A DNA stretch of 64,000 nt from assembly GCF_018129065.1 (NCBI RefSeq), contig NZ_JAAEDM010000008.1, positions 37,013 through 101,012 on the forward strand, written 5' to 3'. The DNA comes from Neoroseomonas soli. GTDB lineage: Bacteria; Pseudomonadota; Alphaproteobacteria; Acetobacterales; Acetobacteraceae. The first letter of the stretch is position 1. Each line of letters starts with the position of its first letter. Under the pieces are notes generated by a model that made no database searches, was not told where the DNA came from, and was given only the letters and a program-made list of their open reading frames with translations. A program made the position numbers and the translations under genes. This document shows positions 1 to 8,803 of this stretch, piece by piece.

Positions 1-2
1 GC

Positions 3-1505
3 GCCACCGAGCGCCTCGGTGCCGAGCTCGACCGCGCCCCGCTCTCCCTTGGGCGGGCCTTCGGGCAGCTGACGGCGGCGACTGAGAATTTTCTGGGCCA
101 GCTCGACCGCGCCATCGGCCTGTCCAACGCCCTGGCCCGTGCGCTCTCGGCTGCCGCCCGCGCGGTGGACGGCGTCCGCCAGGGCGCCGGCATGCTCAGC
201 GAGGAGGAACGCTTCGCCGGCATGCGCCGCCAGGCCGAGGCGCTGGCCGCCCAGATCGCCCGGCTGGAGAGCGCGAATGACGGCCGGCCCAGCCTCACCG
301 CGCCGGTCCGCCGCGGCAGCATCCGCCCGGGCTTGGTCGGCACTGCCGAGCAGCAGGCCGGGGTCGACCGTGCCGCCCGGCTGGAGGAGTTGCGCCGGCA
401 ATACACGGAGCTCCAGGCCGAGATCACCCGCGGCGAGCAGGCCGCCGGCGAGCGCCAGCGGACGGAGCAGGAGACCGCCGCCAATGCCGCGGCCGAGGCT
501 CGGCGCCGCCGCGCCACGCAGGACGTCCAGGACCTCACCCGCGACCTCGACGACCGCTTCCGGATCAATCGGGAGTACGAGGAGCGCGTCCGCCGGCTCC
601 GGGAGGCCGAGGCGGCCGGCGGGGTCACCGCCGCCGAGCGCACCCGCCTTGAGACCCTCGCACTTCAGGAGCGCGACGAGGCGCTGCGGCGCCTTGAGCC
701 CCGCGTCGCCGCGGTCCGCCGCGCCAGCACCGAGGGTGCCAGGGAGGCCCGCGAGGCCGAGCGGGAGCTGAACGAGCTGCAGCGCGAGCGCGAGCGGCTG
801 ATCCAGCAGAACGAGACCGCCTATGAACGCTACCAGCGCCGCCTCGCCACCTTGTCCAGCCTGGTGGAGCGCGCCGAACGGGCCGGCCGGGCGGTCCCCG
901 ACGAGACCATCCAGCGCGAGGCGGTCGCGGCGATGGAGGAGCTGGAACGGGCGGAGCGCCGTGTCGAGGAGGGGGCGTCCCGCACCTCGGACGTGGTGCG
1001 CGAGTTGGGGCTGACCTTCTCCAGCGCTTTCGAGGACGCCATCGTCAAAGGCGAGAAGTTCTCCTCGGTGTTGGAGGGGCTGCTGCAGGACATCACCCGC
1101 ATCCTCGCCCGCAAGGTCATCACCGAGCCGCTGGGCAATGCCGTCACGGCGGGTCTGTCGGGCATCTCCTTCGACAGCCTGTTCACCGATGTCGGCTCCT
1201 GGCTCGGCGGGCTGTTCCGCGCCGAGGGCGGACCGGTCGCTGCTGGCCAGCCCTACATCGTCGGCGAGCGTGGGCCGGAATGGTTCGTCCCACGCCAGGC
1301 CGGGACCGTGCTGCCGAATGGGATCGCTCCGGGCGGGGCCGGCCCGACCATCCACACCAGCATCACGATCGACGCCCGCGGCGCCGATGCCGGCGTCGAG
1401 GCGCGGCTGCGGCTGCTGGCGGGGCAGATCGCGCGCCAGGCCTCGGCGATGACGCTGGACGCGATCCGCCGCGGCGGCGCGGCCTACGACACGGTCCGCG
1501 GGTAG
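3..1505 (+). CDS. Phage tail tape measure protein, C-terminal part (5' end outside window)
   Basis: The frame is open from the first bases of the window to the stop at 1503-1505, so the gene begins upstream; an internal ATG at 165 is not needed as a start. What is visible is about 500 residues: a long Glu/Arg/Ala-rich alpha-helical, coiled-coil-like stretch, then a conserved segment (FSSAFEDAI ... LQDITRILARKVITEPLG) typical of the C-terminal region of lambda-type tape measure proteins, then a Gly-rich end with a GERGPEWFVP motif common at the tape-measure C-terminus. Tape measures set tail length and are threaded through the tail tube. The following genes are tail-tip genes in the expected order, which supports the call. 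Confidence 0.8.
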   Translation, partial: ATERLGAELDRAPLSLGRAFGQLTAATENFLGQLDRAIGLSNALARALSAAARAVDGVRQGAGMLSEEERFAGMRRQAEALAAQIARLESANDGRPSLTAPVRRGSIRPGLVGTAEQQAGVDRAARLEELRRQYTELQAEITRGEQAAGERQRTEQETAANAAAEARRRRATQDVQDLTRDLDDRFRINREYEERVRRLREAEAAGGVTAAERTRLETLALQERDEALRRLEPRVAAVRRASTEGAREAREAERELNELQRERERLIQQNETAYERYQRRLATLSSLVERAERAGRAVPDETIQREAVAAMEELERAERRVEEGASRTSDVVRELGLTFSSAFEDAIVKGEKFSSVLEGLLQDITRILARKVITEPLGNAVTAGLSGISFDSLFTDVGSWLGGLFRAEGGPVAAGQPYIVGERGPEWFVPRQAGTVLPNGIAPGGAGPTIHTSITIDARGADAGVEARLRLLAGQIARQASAMTLDAIRRGGAAYDTVRG

Positions 1506-1524
1506 CAGGGAGGAAAAGGGCGCC

Positions 1525-2214
1525 ATGACCGAATACGCCTGGCCCGCCTCGCTGCGGCCGTCGCGGCTGAGCTTCTACCTGCAGCACAACACGCTGCGCT
1601 TCGTCTCGCCGGTCAGCCGCGCCACCCAGGTGCTGCGGCGCGATGGCGCGCGCTGGATCGCCGAGGCCAGCTTCGATCCGCTCAACCGCACCCAGGCGGG
1701 CGTGCTGGAGGGGCTGCTCGCCGCGCTCGCCGGCTCCGCCAACACCGTCCGCATCTGGGACTGGCGGCGCGAGTACCGCACCGGCGATCCCCGGAGCCAG
1801 GGGGAGGTCCCGAGCGGACCGTATTCCTTCTCGGACGCGACGATCTTCACCGATGGGACGGGGCTGGTGGTGGGCAGCGGCACGCCGTCACTGGCCGCGG
1901 GCGCCACCCGCGGGGCGCTGGCCATCCAGACGCAGGGCTGGTGGCCCAACGCTATCGCGGTCGGCGCCGGCGATCATATCGGCCTCGCCGGCCGGCTCTA
2001 CATGGCGACCGAGACGGTCACTGCCTCCGGCACCGGCACCGCCACCATCCCGATCGCTCCGCCGCTGCGCGCCGCGGCCCCGCTCGCCGAGCCGCTGGTG
2101 CTGACCACGCCGACCGTCGCCATGCGCCTCGCCTCCGATGACGAGGGGATGAACCCGACCCGGCCGGGGCGCTTCACCGCCATCACCATCCGCCTGGAGG
2201 AGGTGCTGCCATGA
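1525..2214 (+). CDS. Phage tail protein (distal tail/tail-tip, gene after tape measure)
   Basis: A 229-residue protein that begins 19 nt after the tape measure gene, with a GGAGGAAAAGG ribosome site, and whose stop overlaps the next ATG (ATGA). It has no signal peptide or membrane segment and is beta-rich. The N-terminal motif (RPSRLSFYLQHNT) and a central IWDWRREYR motif are visible, but I cannot name a Pfam family with certainty. In GTA-like and siphophage tail modules the gene after the tape measure encodes a distal tail protein (gp12/DUF2460-like in the Rhodobacter GTA), and position argues for that role here. Confidence 0.65.
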   Translation: MTEYAWPASLRPSRLSFYLQHNTLRFVSPVSRATQVLRRDGARWIAEASFDPLNRTQAGVLEGLLAALAGSANTVRIWDWRREYRTGDPRSQGEVPSGPYSFSDATIFTDGTGLVVGSGTPSLAAGATRGALAIQTQGWWPNAIAVGAGDHIGLAGRLYMATETVTASGTGTATIPIAPPLRAAAPLAEPLVLTTPTVAMRLASDDEGMNPTRPGRFTAITIRLEEVLP

Positions 2215-2789
2215 CCGACGGCGTCACCGCCACGCCGCGCCTGTCGCCCCAGGCCGCGGCGGCGGCGACCGCACCGGTCGCCACCCCTGTCGTCCTGGTC
2301 GAGCTCGACTTCGCGTCGGGCCCCATCCGCGCCTGGACCGGGCTCGGGCCGCTCCATTGGGCCGGGACAGTCTACGAGGGCATGGGCACCATCGGCGCCG
2401 TCTCCGACATCGAGGAGACCGCGGAACTCAGGGCGGTGCGCATCACGCTCACCCTCTCGCCGGTGCCGCAGGAGGTGGTGGACATCGCCCTCGCCGAGCA
2501 ATCCTTCCGGCTGCGCCCGGCGCGGCTGTGGGGCGCGCTGCTCGATGCCGAGGGCGCCTTCGTCGCCGATCCGTTTCCGCTCTGGGCCGGGCTGATGGAC
2601 ACCATGCAGGTGGTCGACGGCGCCGAGCCACGCATCTCGCTCACCTGCGAAAGCCGGCTGGTCGACCTCGAGCGCGCCGAGGTGCGGCGCTACACCGACG
2701 CGGACCAGCAGGCCGAGTATCCGGGGGATCGCTTCTTCGAGTTCGTCCCCGCCCTGCAGGAGGCGGAGATCCGGCTGCCAGCCAACTGA
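2211..2789 (+). CDS. Phage tail-tip protein (DUF2163-like position)
   Basis: A 192-residue protein overlapping the previous gene by 4 nt and the next by TGATG, so the three are translationally coupled. Its middle (FASGPIRAWTGLGPL, then a YEGMGTIGAVSDIEET segment) matches the pattern of small phage baseplate or tail-tip proteins in which a product of tail incidence angle and radius is described. The position between the distal tail and the peptidase-like protein equals gp13 (DUF2163) of the Rhodobacter GTA. The fold assignment is by context; the coding call is firm. Confidence 0.65.
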   Translation: MTDGVTATPRLSPQAAAAATAPVATPVVLVELDFASGPIRAWTGLGPLHWAGTVYEGMGTIGAVSDIEETAELRAVRITLTLSPVPQEVVDIALAEQSFRLRPARLWGALLDAEGAFVADPFPLWAGLMDTMQVVDGAEPRISLTCESRLVDLERAEVRRYTDADQQAEYPGDRFFEFVPALQEAEIRLPAN

Positions 2790-3142
2790 TGGCCCGGCTG
2801 CCGGATTGGCACGCGCGGCTGGCAGCGCTGCTGGCTGCGACCGCGACGCGTCCCTTCGAGGCCCATCGCTGGAACTGCGGGCGGTTTGCCTTGGCCGCAG
2901 TGCGCGCCAGCACGGGTCGGATTCCTGCCTGGCGTAGCCTGCCCTCGCTGGAGGCTACGGCCGACAGCGCCGGCTTTCCGCGCATCCCACCCGTCTTCGC
3001 GCGCGCAGGGGACGTCGTCCTCGCCGGTGATCCGCCCCGCCTCGGCGTGGTGGTGGATGGCGGCCGTGCTGCCTTCGTCGGCCCCCGCGGCCTGGTCCGT
3101 GCCCCGCTCACCACCTGCACCATCGCCTGGCGCATCGACTGA
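2789..3142 (+). CDS. DUF6950-like phage tail-assembly protein
   Basis: A 117-residue protein whose ATG overlaps the previous stop (TGATG). The N-terminus (LPDWHARLAALLAA) followed by a WNCGRFALAAV segment resembles the small DUF6950 proteins found in tail modules, which occupy the place of NlpC/P60 peptidases and keep a Cys near an aromatic residue. A later AGDVVL ... LGVVVDGG stretch also echoes NlpC/P60 folds, where Cys and His are catalytic; here the Cys at about residue 31 is present, but no clear His partner is seen, so enzymatic activity is doubtful. Followed at 22 nt by the tail hub gene. Confidence 0.6.
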   Translation: MARLPDWHARLAALLAATATRPFEAHRWNCGRFALAAVRASTGRIPAWRSLPSLEATADSAGFPRIPPVFARAGDVVLAGDPPRLGVVVDGGRAAFVGPRGLVRAPLTTCTIAWRID

Positions 3143-3163
3143 CGCCTCGGAGGACCGCGCCCG

Positions 3164-5170
3164 ATGCCTGCCGCTGTCCCCCTCATCGCCGTCGCCGCGG
3201 CCGGCATCGCCTCCGCCGCGGTCGGCGGCGGCATCATCGGCGCGGTGGTCGGCGCCGGCGCCGCCTTCATCGTCTCGGCCATCGGCCAGTCAGTCTTTCC
3301 GCAGAAGCAGAAAAGGCAGGCGAGCCTCAGCCCGCAGGCGGCTGCGATCGCCGGCTTCGACGCCGGCCAGCCCGGCGCCGGCCGCACCCAGGCCTTCCGC
3401 CAGCCGGTCACCGAGCACCAGATCGTCCTCGGCCGCTGCAAGGTGTCGGGGCCGATCGTCTTCCTGCACTCGGCGACCGACGATGAGGGCCGCGTGGATG
3501 GCTACTTCTACTCGGTGGTGGTGCTCGCCGCGCACCGGGTGCGCGCCATTGGCGAGGTGTTCCTCGGCGACAAGCTGGAGAGCGACGGCTCCCTCGCCGG
3601 CCTGGTCCGCATCGATCGGCATCTCGGCGGCCCCGACCAGACGGCCAACGCTAACCTGATCGCCGAGACCGGCGACCAGTGGACCAGCGCGCATCGCGGC
3701 CGCGGCCGCGCCTATATCGCCGTCCGGCTGAAACTCACCGCCGAGGCCTTCCCCGCCGGCCCGCCCAACATCGCCGCCATCGTTGAGGGCGCGGACACCA
3801 TCCTGGACCCGCGCACCGGCGTGGTGGGCTGGTCCGACAACCCGGCCCTGCTGCTTGCCTGGTACCTCACCGCGCCCTTCGGCTGGCGGGCCGCCTGGGC
3901 CGATATCGACATCCCCGCCCTGATGGCGGCGGCCAACATCTGCGACGAGCTGGTCGGCACCCGGGCCGGGATCTACGAGCGCCGCTACACCGCCAACGGC
4001 GTGCTGTCCCTCGCCGAGGGCAAGATCGCCATCACCCGCAAGCTCGCCGCCGCCATGGCCGGGGCATTGGTCGTGAGTGGGGGGCGGTTCTTCATCCACG
4101 CCGGGGCGCCGGCGTTGCCGGCGGCCACCCTGACCTCCGACGACCTCCGCGGCGACGTCACCATCCAGGGCGCGCGGCCGCGGCGGGATCTCTTCAACGG
4201 GGTGAGGGCGGTCTATGTCGAGCCGGCCGCCAACTGGCAGCCGACCGATGCGCCGCCGCTGCTCGCCAGCAACTACGTCGCCCAGGATGGCGGCGAGATG
4301 ATCTATCGCGACCTCGAATTCCCGCTCACCACCTCGGTCAGCACGGTGCAGCGGCTGATGAAGGTCGAGCTGGAGCGCAACCGCCGCCAGCGCACCGTGG
4401 CCTTCCCCGCCAACCTCTCCGCGCTGCGGCTCAGGCCCTGGGAGGCAGCGACGGTCGCCCTCGACCGGCTGACGCCCTTCCCGGCGCGGGTCACCGCCTG
4501 GTCGCTCGCCGCCGAGGGCGGTGTGGATCTCACCCTGGAGGAGGAGGACGCCGCGGTGTGGGACTGGAACCCGGCGGTGGATGAGCGCGCGACAGGGAGC
4601 AATCCCGCCGTGGTGCTGCCGAACCCGGGCGTCATCGCAGCCCCCGCCAGCATCGCGGTGGAGACGCCGCAGGCGACGGCCTTCGCCGTGCTCTCCCTGT
4701 CCTGGGCGGCGGTCGGCTCCTCCCATCTCGCCGGCTACCAGGTCGAGTTCCTGCCGGCCTCGGTGGCGGCCTGGCAGGGCTATGGCGGCTCGTTGGGCGC
4801 TACCGCGGCCGCCATCCCCACCGCCGAGCCGACCGGCTTCCGGGTGCGCGCGGTGGCGCGCAGCGGCGCCGTGTCGGGCTGGCGGCAGGCCCTCGTCCCG
4901 GCCGCCGTGGCGGCGCCGACGGCGACGGGGATTGCCGGCGGCGTGCGGCTGTCGGGTGGCTTGCCGCCCGAGGCCGTGCGGCTGCAGGTGTTCGAGGCCA
5001 GCAGCGACAGCCTGGCCGCCGCCGTGAAGCTGCCCACCGAGCCGACCAGCCTCTTCTGGGACCGCACCGGCCTCACTGCCGGCGACACCCGCTGGTACTG
5101 GCTTCGCGCCGTCTCGGCCGAGGGCAACGTCTCGGCCTTGGCCGGCCCGGTCTCCGCCACTGCCCTCTGA
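3164..5170 (+). CDS. Phage central tail hub / host specificity protein
   Basis: A 668-residue protein with ribosome site GGAGGACC ahead of the ATG. The first 45 residues form a Gly/Ala-rich hydrophobic helix, as in GpJ-type hubs. The body carries the VSGPIVFLHSA ... VVLAAHRV ... LGDK hub pattern and a GWSDNPALLLAWYL segment common to tail-tip proteins that bind the tube end. The last 180 residues are two fibronectin-III-like repeats ending in WDRTGLTAGDTRWYWLRAV. The C-terminal 100 residues recur as a broken copy at 55806-56140. The hub closes the tail and usually carries receptor or cell-wall contacts. Confidence 0.8.
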   Translation: MPAAVPLIAVAAAGIASAAVGGGIIGAVVGAGAAFIVSAIGQSVFPQKQKRQASLSPQAAAIAGFDAGQPGAGRTQAFRQPVTEHQIVLGRCKVSGPIVFLHSATDDEGRVDGYFYSVVVLAAHRVRAIGEVFLGDKLESDGSLAGLVRIDRHLGGPDQTANANLIAETGDQWTSAHRGRGRAYIAVRLKLTAEAFPAGPPNIAAIVEGADTILDPRTGVVGWSDNPALLLAWYLTAPFGWRAAWADIDIPALMAAANICDELVGTRAGIYERRYTANGVLSLAEGKIAITRKLAAAMAGALVVSGGRFFIHAGAPALPAATLTSDDLRGDVTIQGARPRRDLFNGVRAVYVEPAANWQPTDAPPLLASNYVAQDGGEMIYRDLEFPLTTSVSTVQRLMKVELERNRRQRTVAFPANLSALRLRPWEAATVALDRLTPFPARVTAWSLAAEGGVDLTLEEEDAAVWDWNPAVDERATGSNPAVVLPNPGVIAAPASIAVETPQATAFAVLSLSWAAVGSSHLAGYQVEFLPASVAAWQGYGGSLGATAAAIPTAEPTGFRVRAVARSGAVSGWRQALVPAAVAAPTATGIAGGVRLSGGLPPEAVRLQVFEASSDSLAAAVKLPTEPTSLFWDRTGLTAGDTRWYWLRAVSAEGNVSALAGPVSATAL

Positions 5171-5181
5171 TCGGAGGCCCC

Positions 5182-7008
5182 ATGCCCGCTCGCATTGACG
5201 ACCTGCTGGTGCTCGACACCGCGGTCAGTAAGACCGATCTCGCCAAGTATCTGCGCGACCGCGAGACCGTACTGCCCTCCGACTTCGGCGCGCTGGGCGA
5301 TGGCGTCGCCGACGACCGCGCCGCCATCCAGACGGCCTTCGATCGCGCCGCGGTCGACCAGAAGTTCGCGGTCATCCCGCCCGGCACCTGGAACGTCTCC
5401 GCCGGTGTGGTCCTCGGCGGCGGCGCCCGTGGCCTCATCATGCATGGCGTCATCCGCTACACCGGTACCGCCCCGGCGACCGTGCTGACGCTCGGTGACG
5501 GCGGCACCACCCGCAACGGCGAGAAGCACTATGCCGGGCTGCAGGTCGTCCGGCAGACCCAGTCCGACTGGCTCGATGAGGCCGACATCGGCATCCTGGT
5601 GCGCAACATCGACGCCTCGGTGGTCGAGCTGCGCTTGGTTTCGGGCTTCACCATCGGCCTGCGCACGTTGGGCGACGGCCGCGGCGTCGAGGACAGCACC
5701 TTCCATCTCGGCCGCATCCTCAACAACCGCATCGGCCTCGACATCCGCTGCGCCACCGCGACCGCCTGGAACACGTCTGTCCGCTACTATGGCGGCCACT
5801 TCGCGGTGGCGACGGGGATCAATCCCTCGATCGACCGCTTTGGGATCCGGCTGTCCAAGGCGGATGGTGCCTATTCCAACCACAACCGGCACGTCTTCGA
5901 TGCGCCGAACTTCGAGCTGCGCCAGCTCGATCCCAACGTCGCCATCCCGTTCCTCAACGAGACCAGCGGCTCGGCGATCATCGGCCGGGCACTGCGCATG
6001 GAGGCCTGCTCGCCGATCGTCGCCCGGCACACCGCCGCGGCGCAGGACTGCGAGTACGAGGTCGCCTGGTCCAACACCTACCAGGTCGGCGTCGACTACA
6101 CCGCGACCGCGACCCGCTGCGGCAACACCGTGCTCAACCGGCATCGGGCGCCAGCGTCGCGGCATCTACGCCTGCTGGGATCCGTGCCCAATGTGCGGGC
6201 CCAGGCCTTCCGCCACAGCGCGACGGAGATCGGTGTCGAGGGGCTGGCGGTGGTCGCCACCTCCACGACCTCGGCCACGACGCTGGCCGGGCTGTCCTTC
6301 AATGGCCTGGACGATATCACGCCGACCGCGCGCGGGCTGCTGCTCGCGGCGCAGCGGGGGTTGGCCTTCGTGGTGGAGTGCTCCCAGGCGAAGGAATTCG
6401 CGCTGGTCCATTCCCTCGTCGGCGGTGCCGATGGCGGGCGGATCTTCGTGCGCTGCTTCGATGCGGCGATGAACGTGCGCGAGAACGTCGCCGGCGACGC
6501 GCTGGCGTCGATCACCACGCTGCTGTGGAACGTCCCGTCCAAGGCGTGGACCGGCGGTGCCGCCATGGCCGACGCCTCGCTGAACAAGCGCATGACGGTG
6601 CGGCTCGGCGCCGGGGTCGCCTTCGCGCAGATCGGCATCGTGGGCTTCGACGGGCAGATCGAGGTTGAGGCGCTGCGCCTGTACGGGCTGCCCGAGGCGG
6701 CGCCGGCGCTGCTCTGTGGCGCGCCGGCCCTGCCGGTGGGCCAGCGGGAGTTTGCGGCGGAGGTGGCGTGGGACCTGCCGAGCCTGGCGCCAGGGGCGAC
6801 CGGCCTGCTCGACGTCACCGTCACCGGCGCGCGGCAGGGGGATCTTGCCCATGCGGCGCTGATATCCTCGACGCGTTTCATCGAGCTCGACGCCGCGGCC
6901 TGGTCCAGCAACACCGTGCGCGTCATGGCCAGGAACATCTCACCGGCCACCTTCGATCTCGGCTCCGCGACGCTGTCTGTGCAGGTGAGGAAGCGAAGGT
7001 TGCCGTGA
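5182..7008 (+). CDS. Tail spike/fibre with pectate-lyase-like beta-helix
   Basis: A 608-residue protein beginning 12 nt after the hub gene. Near residue 35 it has SDFGALGDGVADDRAAIQ, the signature of pectate-lyase-3/glycosyl-hydrolase-28-related beta-helix proteins that serve as phage tail spikes; such proteins bind or cleave surface polysaccharide. The central part has the repetitive turns expected of a right-handed beta-helix. The C-terminal 130 residues form a compact beta domain ending KRRLP, and the same C-terminal end is found again as a frameshifted fragment at 39969-40358. It is the last gene of the tail module and is followed by a hairpin at 7016-7049. Confidence 0.75.
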   Translation: MPARIDDLLVLDTAVSKTDLAKYLRDRETVLPSDFGALGDGVADDRAAIQTAFDRAAVDQKFAVIPPGTWNVSAGVVLGGGARGLIMHGVIRYTGTAPATVLTLGDGGTTRNGEKHYAGLQVVRQTQSDWLDEADIGILVRNIDASVVELRLVSGFTIGLRTLGDGRGVEDSTFHLGRILNNRIGLDIRCATATAWNTSVRYYGGHFAVATGINPSIDRFGIRLSKADGAYSNHNRHVFDAPNFELRQLDPNVAIPFLNETSGSAIIGRALRMEACSPIVARHTAAAQDCEYEVAWSNTYQVGVDYTATATRCGNTVLNRHRAPASRHLRLLGSVPNVRAQAFRHSATEIGVEGLAVVATSTTSATTLAGLSFNGLDDITPTARGLLLAAQRGLAFVVECSQAKEFALVHSLVGGADGGRIFVRCFDAAMNVRENVAGDALASITTLLWNVPSKAWTGGAAMADASLNKRMTVRLGAGVAFAQIGIVGFDGQIEVEALRLYGLPEAAPALLCGAPALPVGQREFAAEVAWDLPSLAPGATGLLDVTVTGARQGDLAHAALISSTRFIELDAAAWSSNTVRVMARNISPATFDLGSATLSVQVRKRRLP

Positions 7009-7015
7009 GCCGGAT

Positions 7016-7049
7016 GGCGGGTGCGGCACCCATCGCCTCCGCACCCGCC
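7016..7049 (+). terminator. Terminator-like hairpin after the tail spike gene
   Basis: Perfect 11-bp inverted repeat (GGCGGGTGCGG at 7016-7026, its complement at 7039-7049) with a 12-nt loop, 8 nt after the stop of the tail spike. No T tract follows, so it may act only as a stabilising hairpin or need Rho. Confidence 0.45.
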
Positions 7050-7385
7050 TCCAACCATGCGGCCGGCCCTATGACGGCCGGCCTGGTGGGCACCAGCGGG
7101 TCCGCCGCCATCCCCACCACCGCCCTCGATCTGCCCCACCGTGCAGCGTCTCCGGCGGTCCCCGCGCTTTCGGGGCCGGGTCCCCGTCTCCATGAACGCT
7201 AGCGCCGACCAGTGCACATCGCAGCGAAATTGTCCGTTGAGAAGATCCATCGGCCCCATGAGAGGGAGCGCTCGACGCAGGGGGTGCGGCATCCAGCGAC
7301 ATCATCACGACGAACGCTTGGCATCTGTCGAGGGAATGGAATCATCCAGCGCGAGGGCGTCAGCCTTGGTTGCCCTCACGACAGC
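7050..7385. other. Intergenic region between tail module and lipoprotein operon
   Basis: About 340 bases with no convincing gene. Short open frames cross it but lack ribosome sites and family resemblance. The prophage right boundary could lie here; I see no tRNA gene or obvious direct repeat that would mark an attachment site. Confidence 0.4.
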
Positions 7386-8144
7386 GTGCCCTGTAAGGAT
7401 AAGAGACGTCGCAATCAGCATGAAGGGCGAGTCGTTCTGCGGTCGGCAATCACTCTTTTCGCATGCGTGCTGCTCGCCGGCTGTTCACTGCCGCCCAATA
7501 CTGCGTTGCGGGACTGGGCGCGCCTTGCCAGCGTGCTCGCAGACCAGCCGAGCGCCGCGCAAGCACCTGTGCCGGACGAGCGCGACGGGCTGCTCGCGCA
7601 GCAGGAAGCGCTCGCCATCTACCTCTATGCGCTGTCGGTACTCGCGCAGGAGGAGAGCACGCTCACCTTCCGCGCCGAGGCCTTTGCCCCGCTGGTGCCG
7701 CGCGCCGCGTCGGCCGACCCCGCCGCGGGACCTGCGGTCGCCGAGATCGGCCGCCTGTTGGACGCCGCCCGGGCGGGCAACCTTGCACCCGGGGCGCGCG
7801 CGAGCAGCGCCGGGTCGTCGACGGTGATCGAGGATTTGCGCCTGCGGCCGCTGATCCGCGCCGCCGATCCGCCGGCGCAGGTGCTGGTCGGCACGCTGTC
7901 GCGCGCCACGGTCGGCGCGCCGGGATCGGACCAGGACACCTACCGCCAGCTGCTGGCGGCCATCGGGGAGGGCCACGCCTTGCTGAAGGCACGCGCGTCC
8001 AACATCCGGCAGCGCGAGGTGGAGCGCGAGATCCATGCCCAGGAGGACCGGCTGCGCCGCCTGATGCTGATCCTCGCGCCCGATCCCGCGGTGGGGCTGC
8101 GGCCTGGCGCGGCCGGGATGGTTGGCGCCGTGGTGCAGCCGTGA
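7386..8144 (+). CDS. Lipoprotein, first of a paralogous pair
   Basis: A frame is open from 7212, but the first 58 residues do not look like protein. The GTG at 7386 gives a charged n-region (KDKRRR), a hydrophobic core and a lipobox LLAGC, so I prefer it; 252 residues. The mature part is alpha-helical with the pattern ALRDWARLAS ... LLAQQEALAIYLYALS near the N-terminus and GEGHALLKARASNIRQREVE ... RLRRLMLIL near the C-terminus. The next gene encodes the same pattern, so the two arose by tandem duplication. The stop overlaps the next ATG (TGATG). No known family recognised. Probably anchored in the outer membrane periplasmic face. Confidence 0.65.
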   Translation: MPCKDKRRRNQHEGRVVLRSAITLFACVLLAGCSLPPNTALRDWARLASVLADQPSAAQAPVPDERDGLLAQQEALAIYLYALSVLAQEESTLTFRAEAFAPLVPRAASADPAAGPAVAEIGRLLDAARAGNLAPGARASSAGSSTVIEDLRLRPLIRAADPPAQVLVGTLSRATVGAPGSDQDTYRQLLAAIGEGHALLKARASNIRQREVEREIHAQEDRLRRLMLILAPDPAVGLRPGAAGMVGAVVQP

Positions 8145-8803
8145 TGCGGCGCCTCGTGTTCGCCGTCTTGGCGGCGCTGCCGGCCGCCTGCAGCGCGCCC
8201 GACTATACGCCGGTGCGCGATTGGGCTCGTACCGCCAGTCTCGCCGCCGATTTCCCCGCCGGGCGCCTGCCGCCGCCGGTCTCGGAGGATGTACGGGAAG
8301 GTGCGCTGGCGATGCGCGAGGCGCTGGCCACCTACCTCGCCGCGCTCGGGCGCATGGCCGATGACGGCGTGCTGCCCTATCCGGAGAACCCCTTCGTCGA
8401 ACTGGCCCCGCAGGCCGGGCGCGCGGGCACTGGCGGCGAGCAGCCGGTCGCAGCCCTCGGCGCCGTCCTGCGGCGCGCGACCAGGCAGAACTGGCGCGCA
8501 CCGCAACTGCGCGGCGCGATCGGCGAGACCGATCCGTCCGTGCAGGCGCTGGTGCAGGCGCTGACGGCGGCAATCGGCCGTAATGCCGATCCGAACGAGC
8601 CCCCCGCCATCGCGACGGCGCGCGCGCAGTATTCGGCCATCATCGTGCGCATCGGCGAGGATCACGCGCTGCTCCGGGTCCGCGCCTCCGACATCACCGA
8701 CCAGGACGTGGTGGAACTGGTCCGCGCCGCGGAGGATCGCCTGCGCCGCGCCATGCTCGCCCTGCCGCGGCCATCCATCCCCGCGGCCGGGCCGGCGCCG
8801 TGA
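8144..8803 (+). CDS. Lipoprotein, second of a paralogous pair
   Basis: A 219-residue protein with a short signal peptide ending in a lipobox-like LPAAC. The mature protein shares with its upstream neighbour VRDWARTASLAADFP, AMREALATYLAALGRMADDGVLPYPENPF and GEDHALLRVRASDITDQDVVE, which are clear paralogue signatures. It overlaps its neighbours on both sides (TGATG before, GTGA after), so all three genes are translated as a unit. The function is unknown; coupling to the following outer-membrane barrel suggests an envelope complex. Confidence 0.7.
   Translation: MRRLVFAVLAALPAACSAPDYTPVRDWARTASLAADFPAGRLPPPVSEDVREGALAMREALATYLAALGRMADDGVLPYPENPFVELAPQAGRAGTGGEQPVAALGAVLRRATRQNWRAPQLRGAIGETDPSVQALVQALTAAIGRNADPNEPPAIATARAQYSAIIVRIGEDHALLRVRASDITDQDVVELVRAAEDRLRRAMLALPRPSIPAAGPAP

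Noticed and set aside
3290..4726. Long minus-strand frame across the tail hub
   Set aside because: Shadow of the hub gene; no ribosome site or family resemblance.
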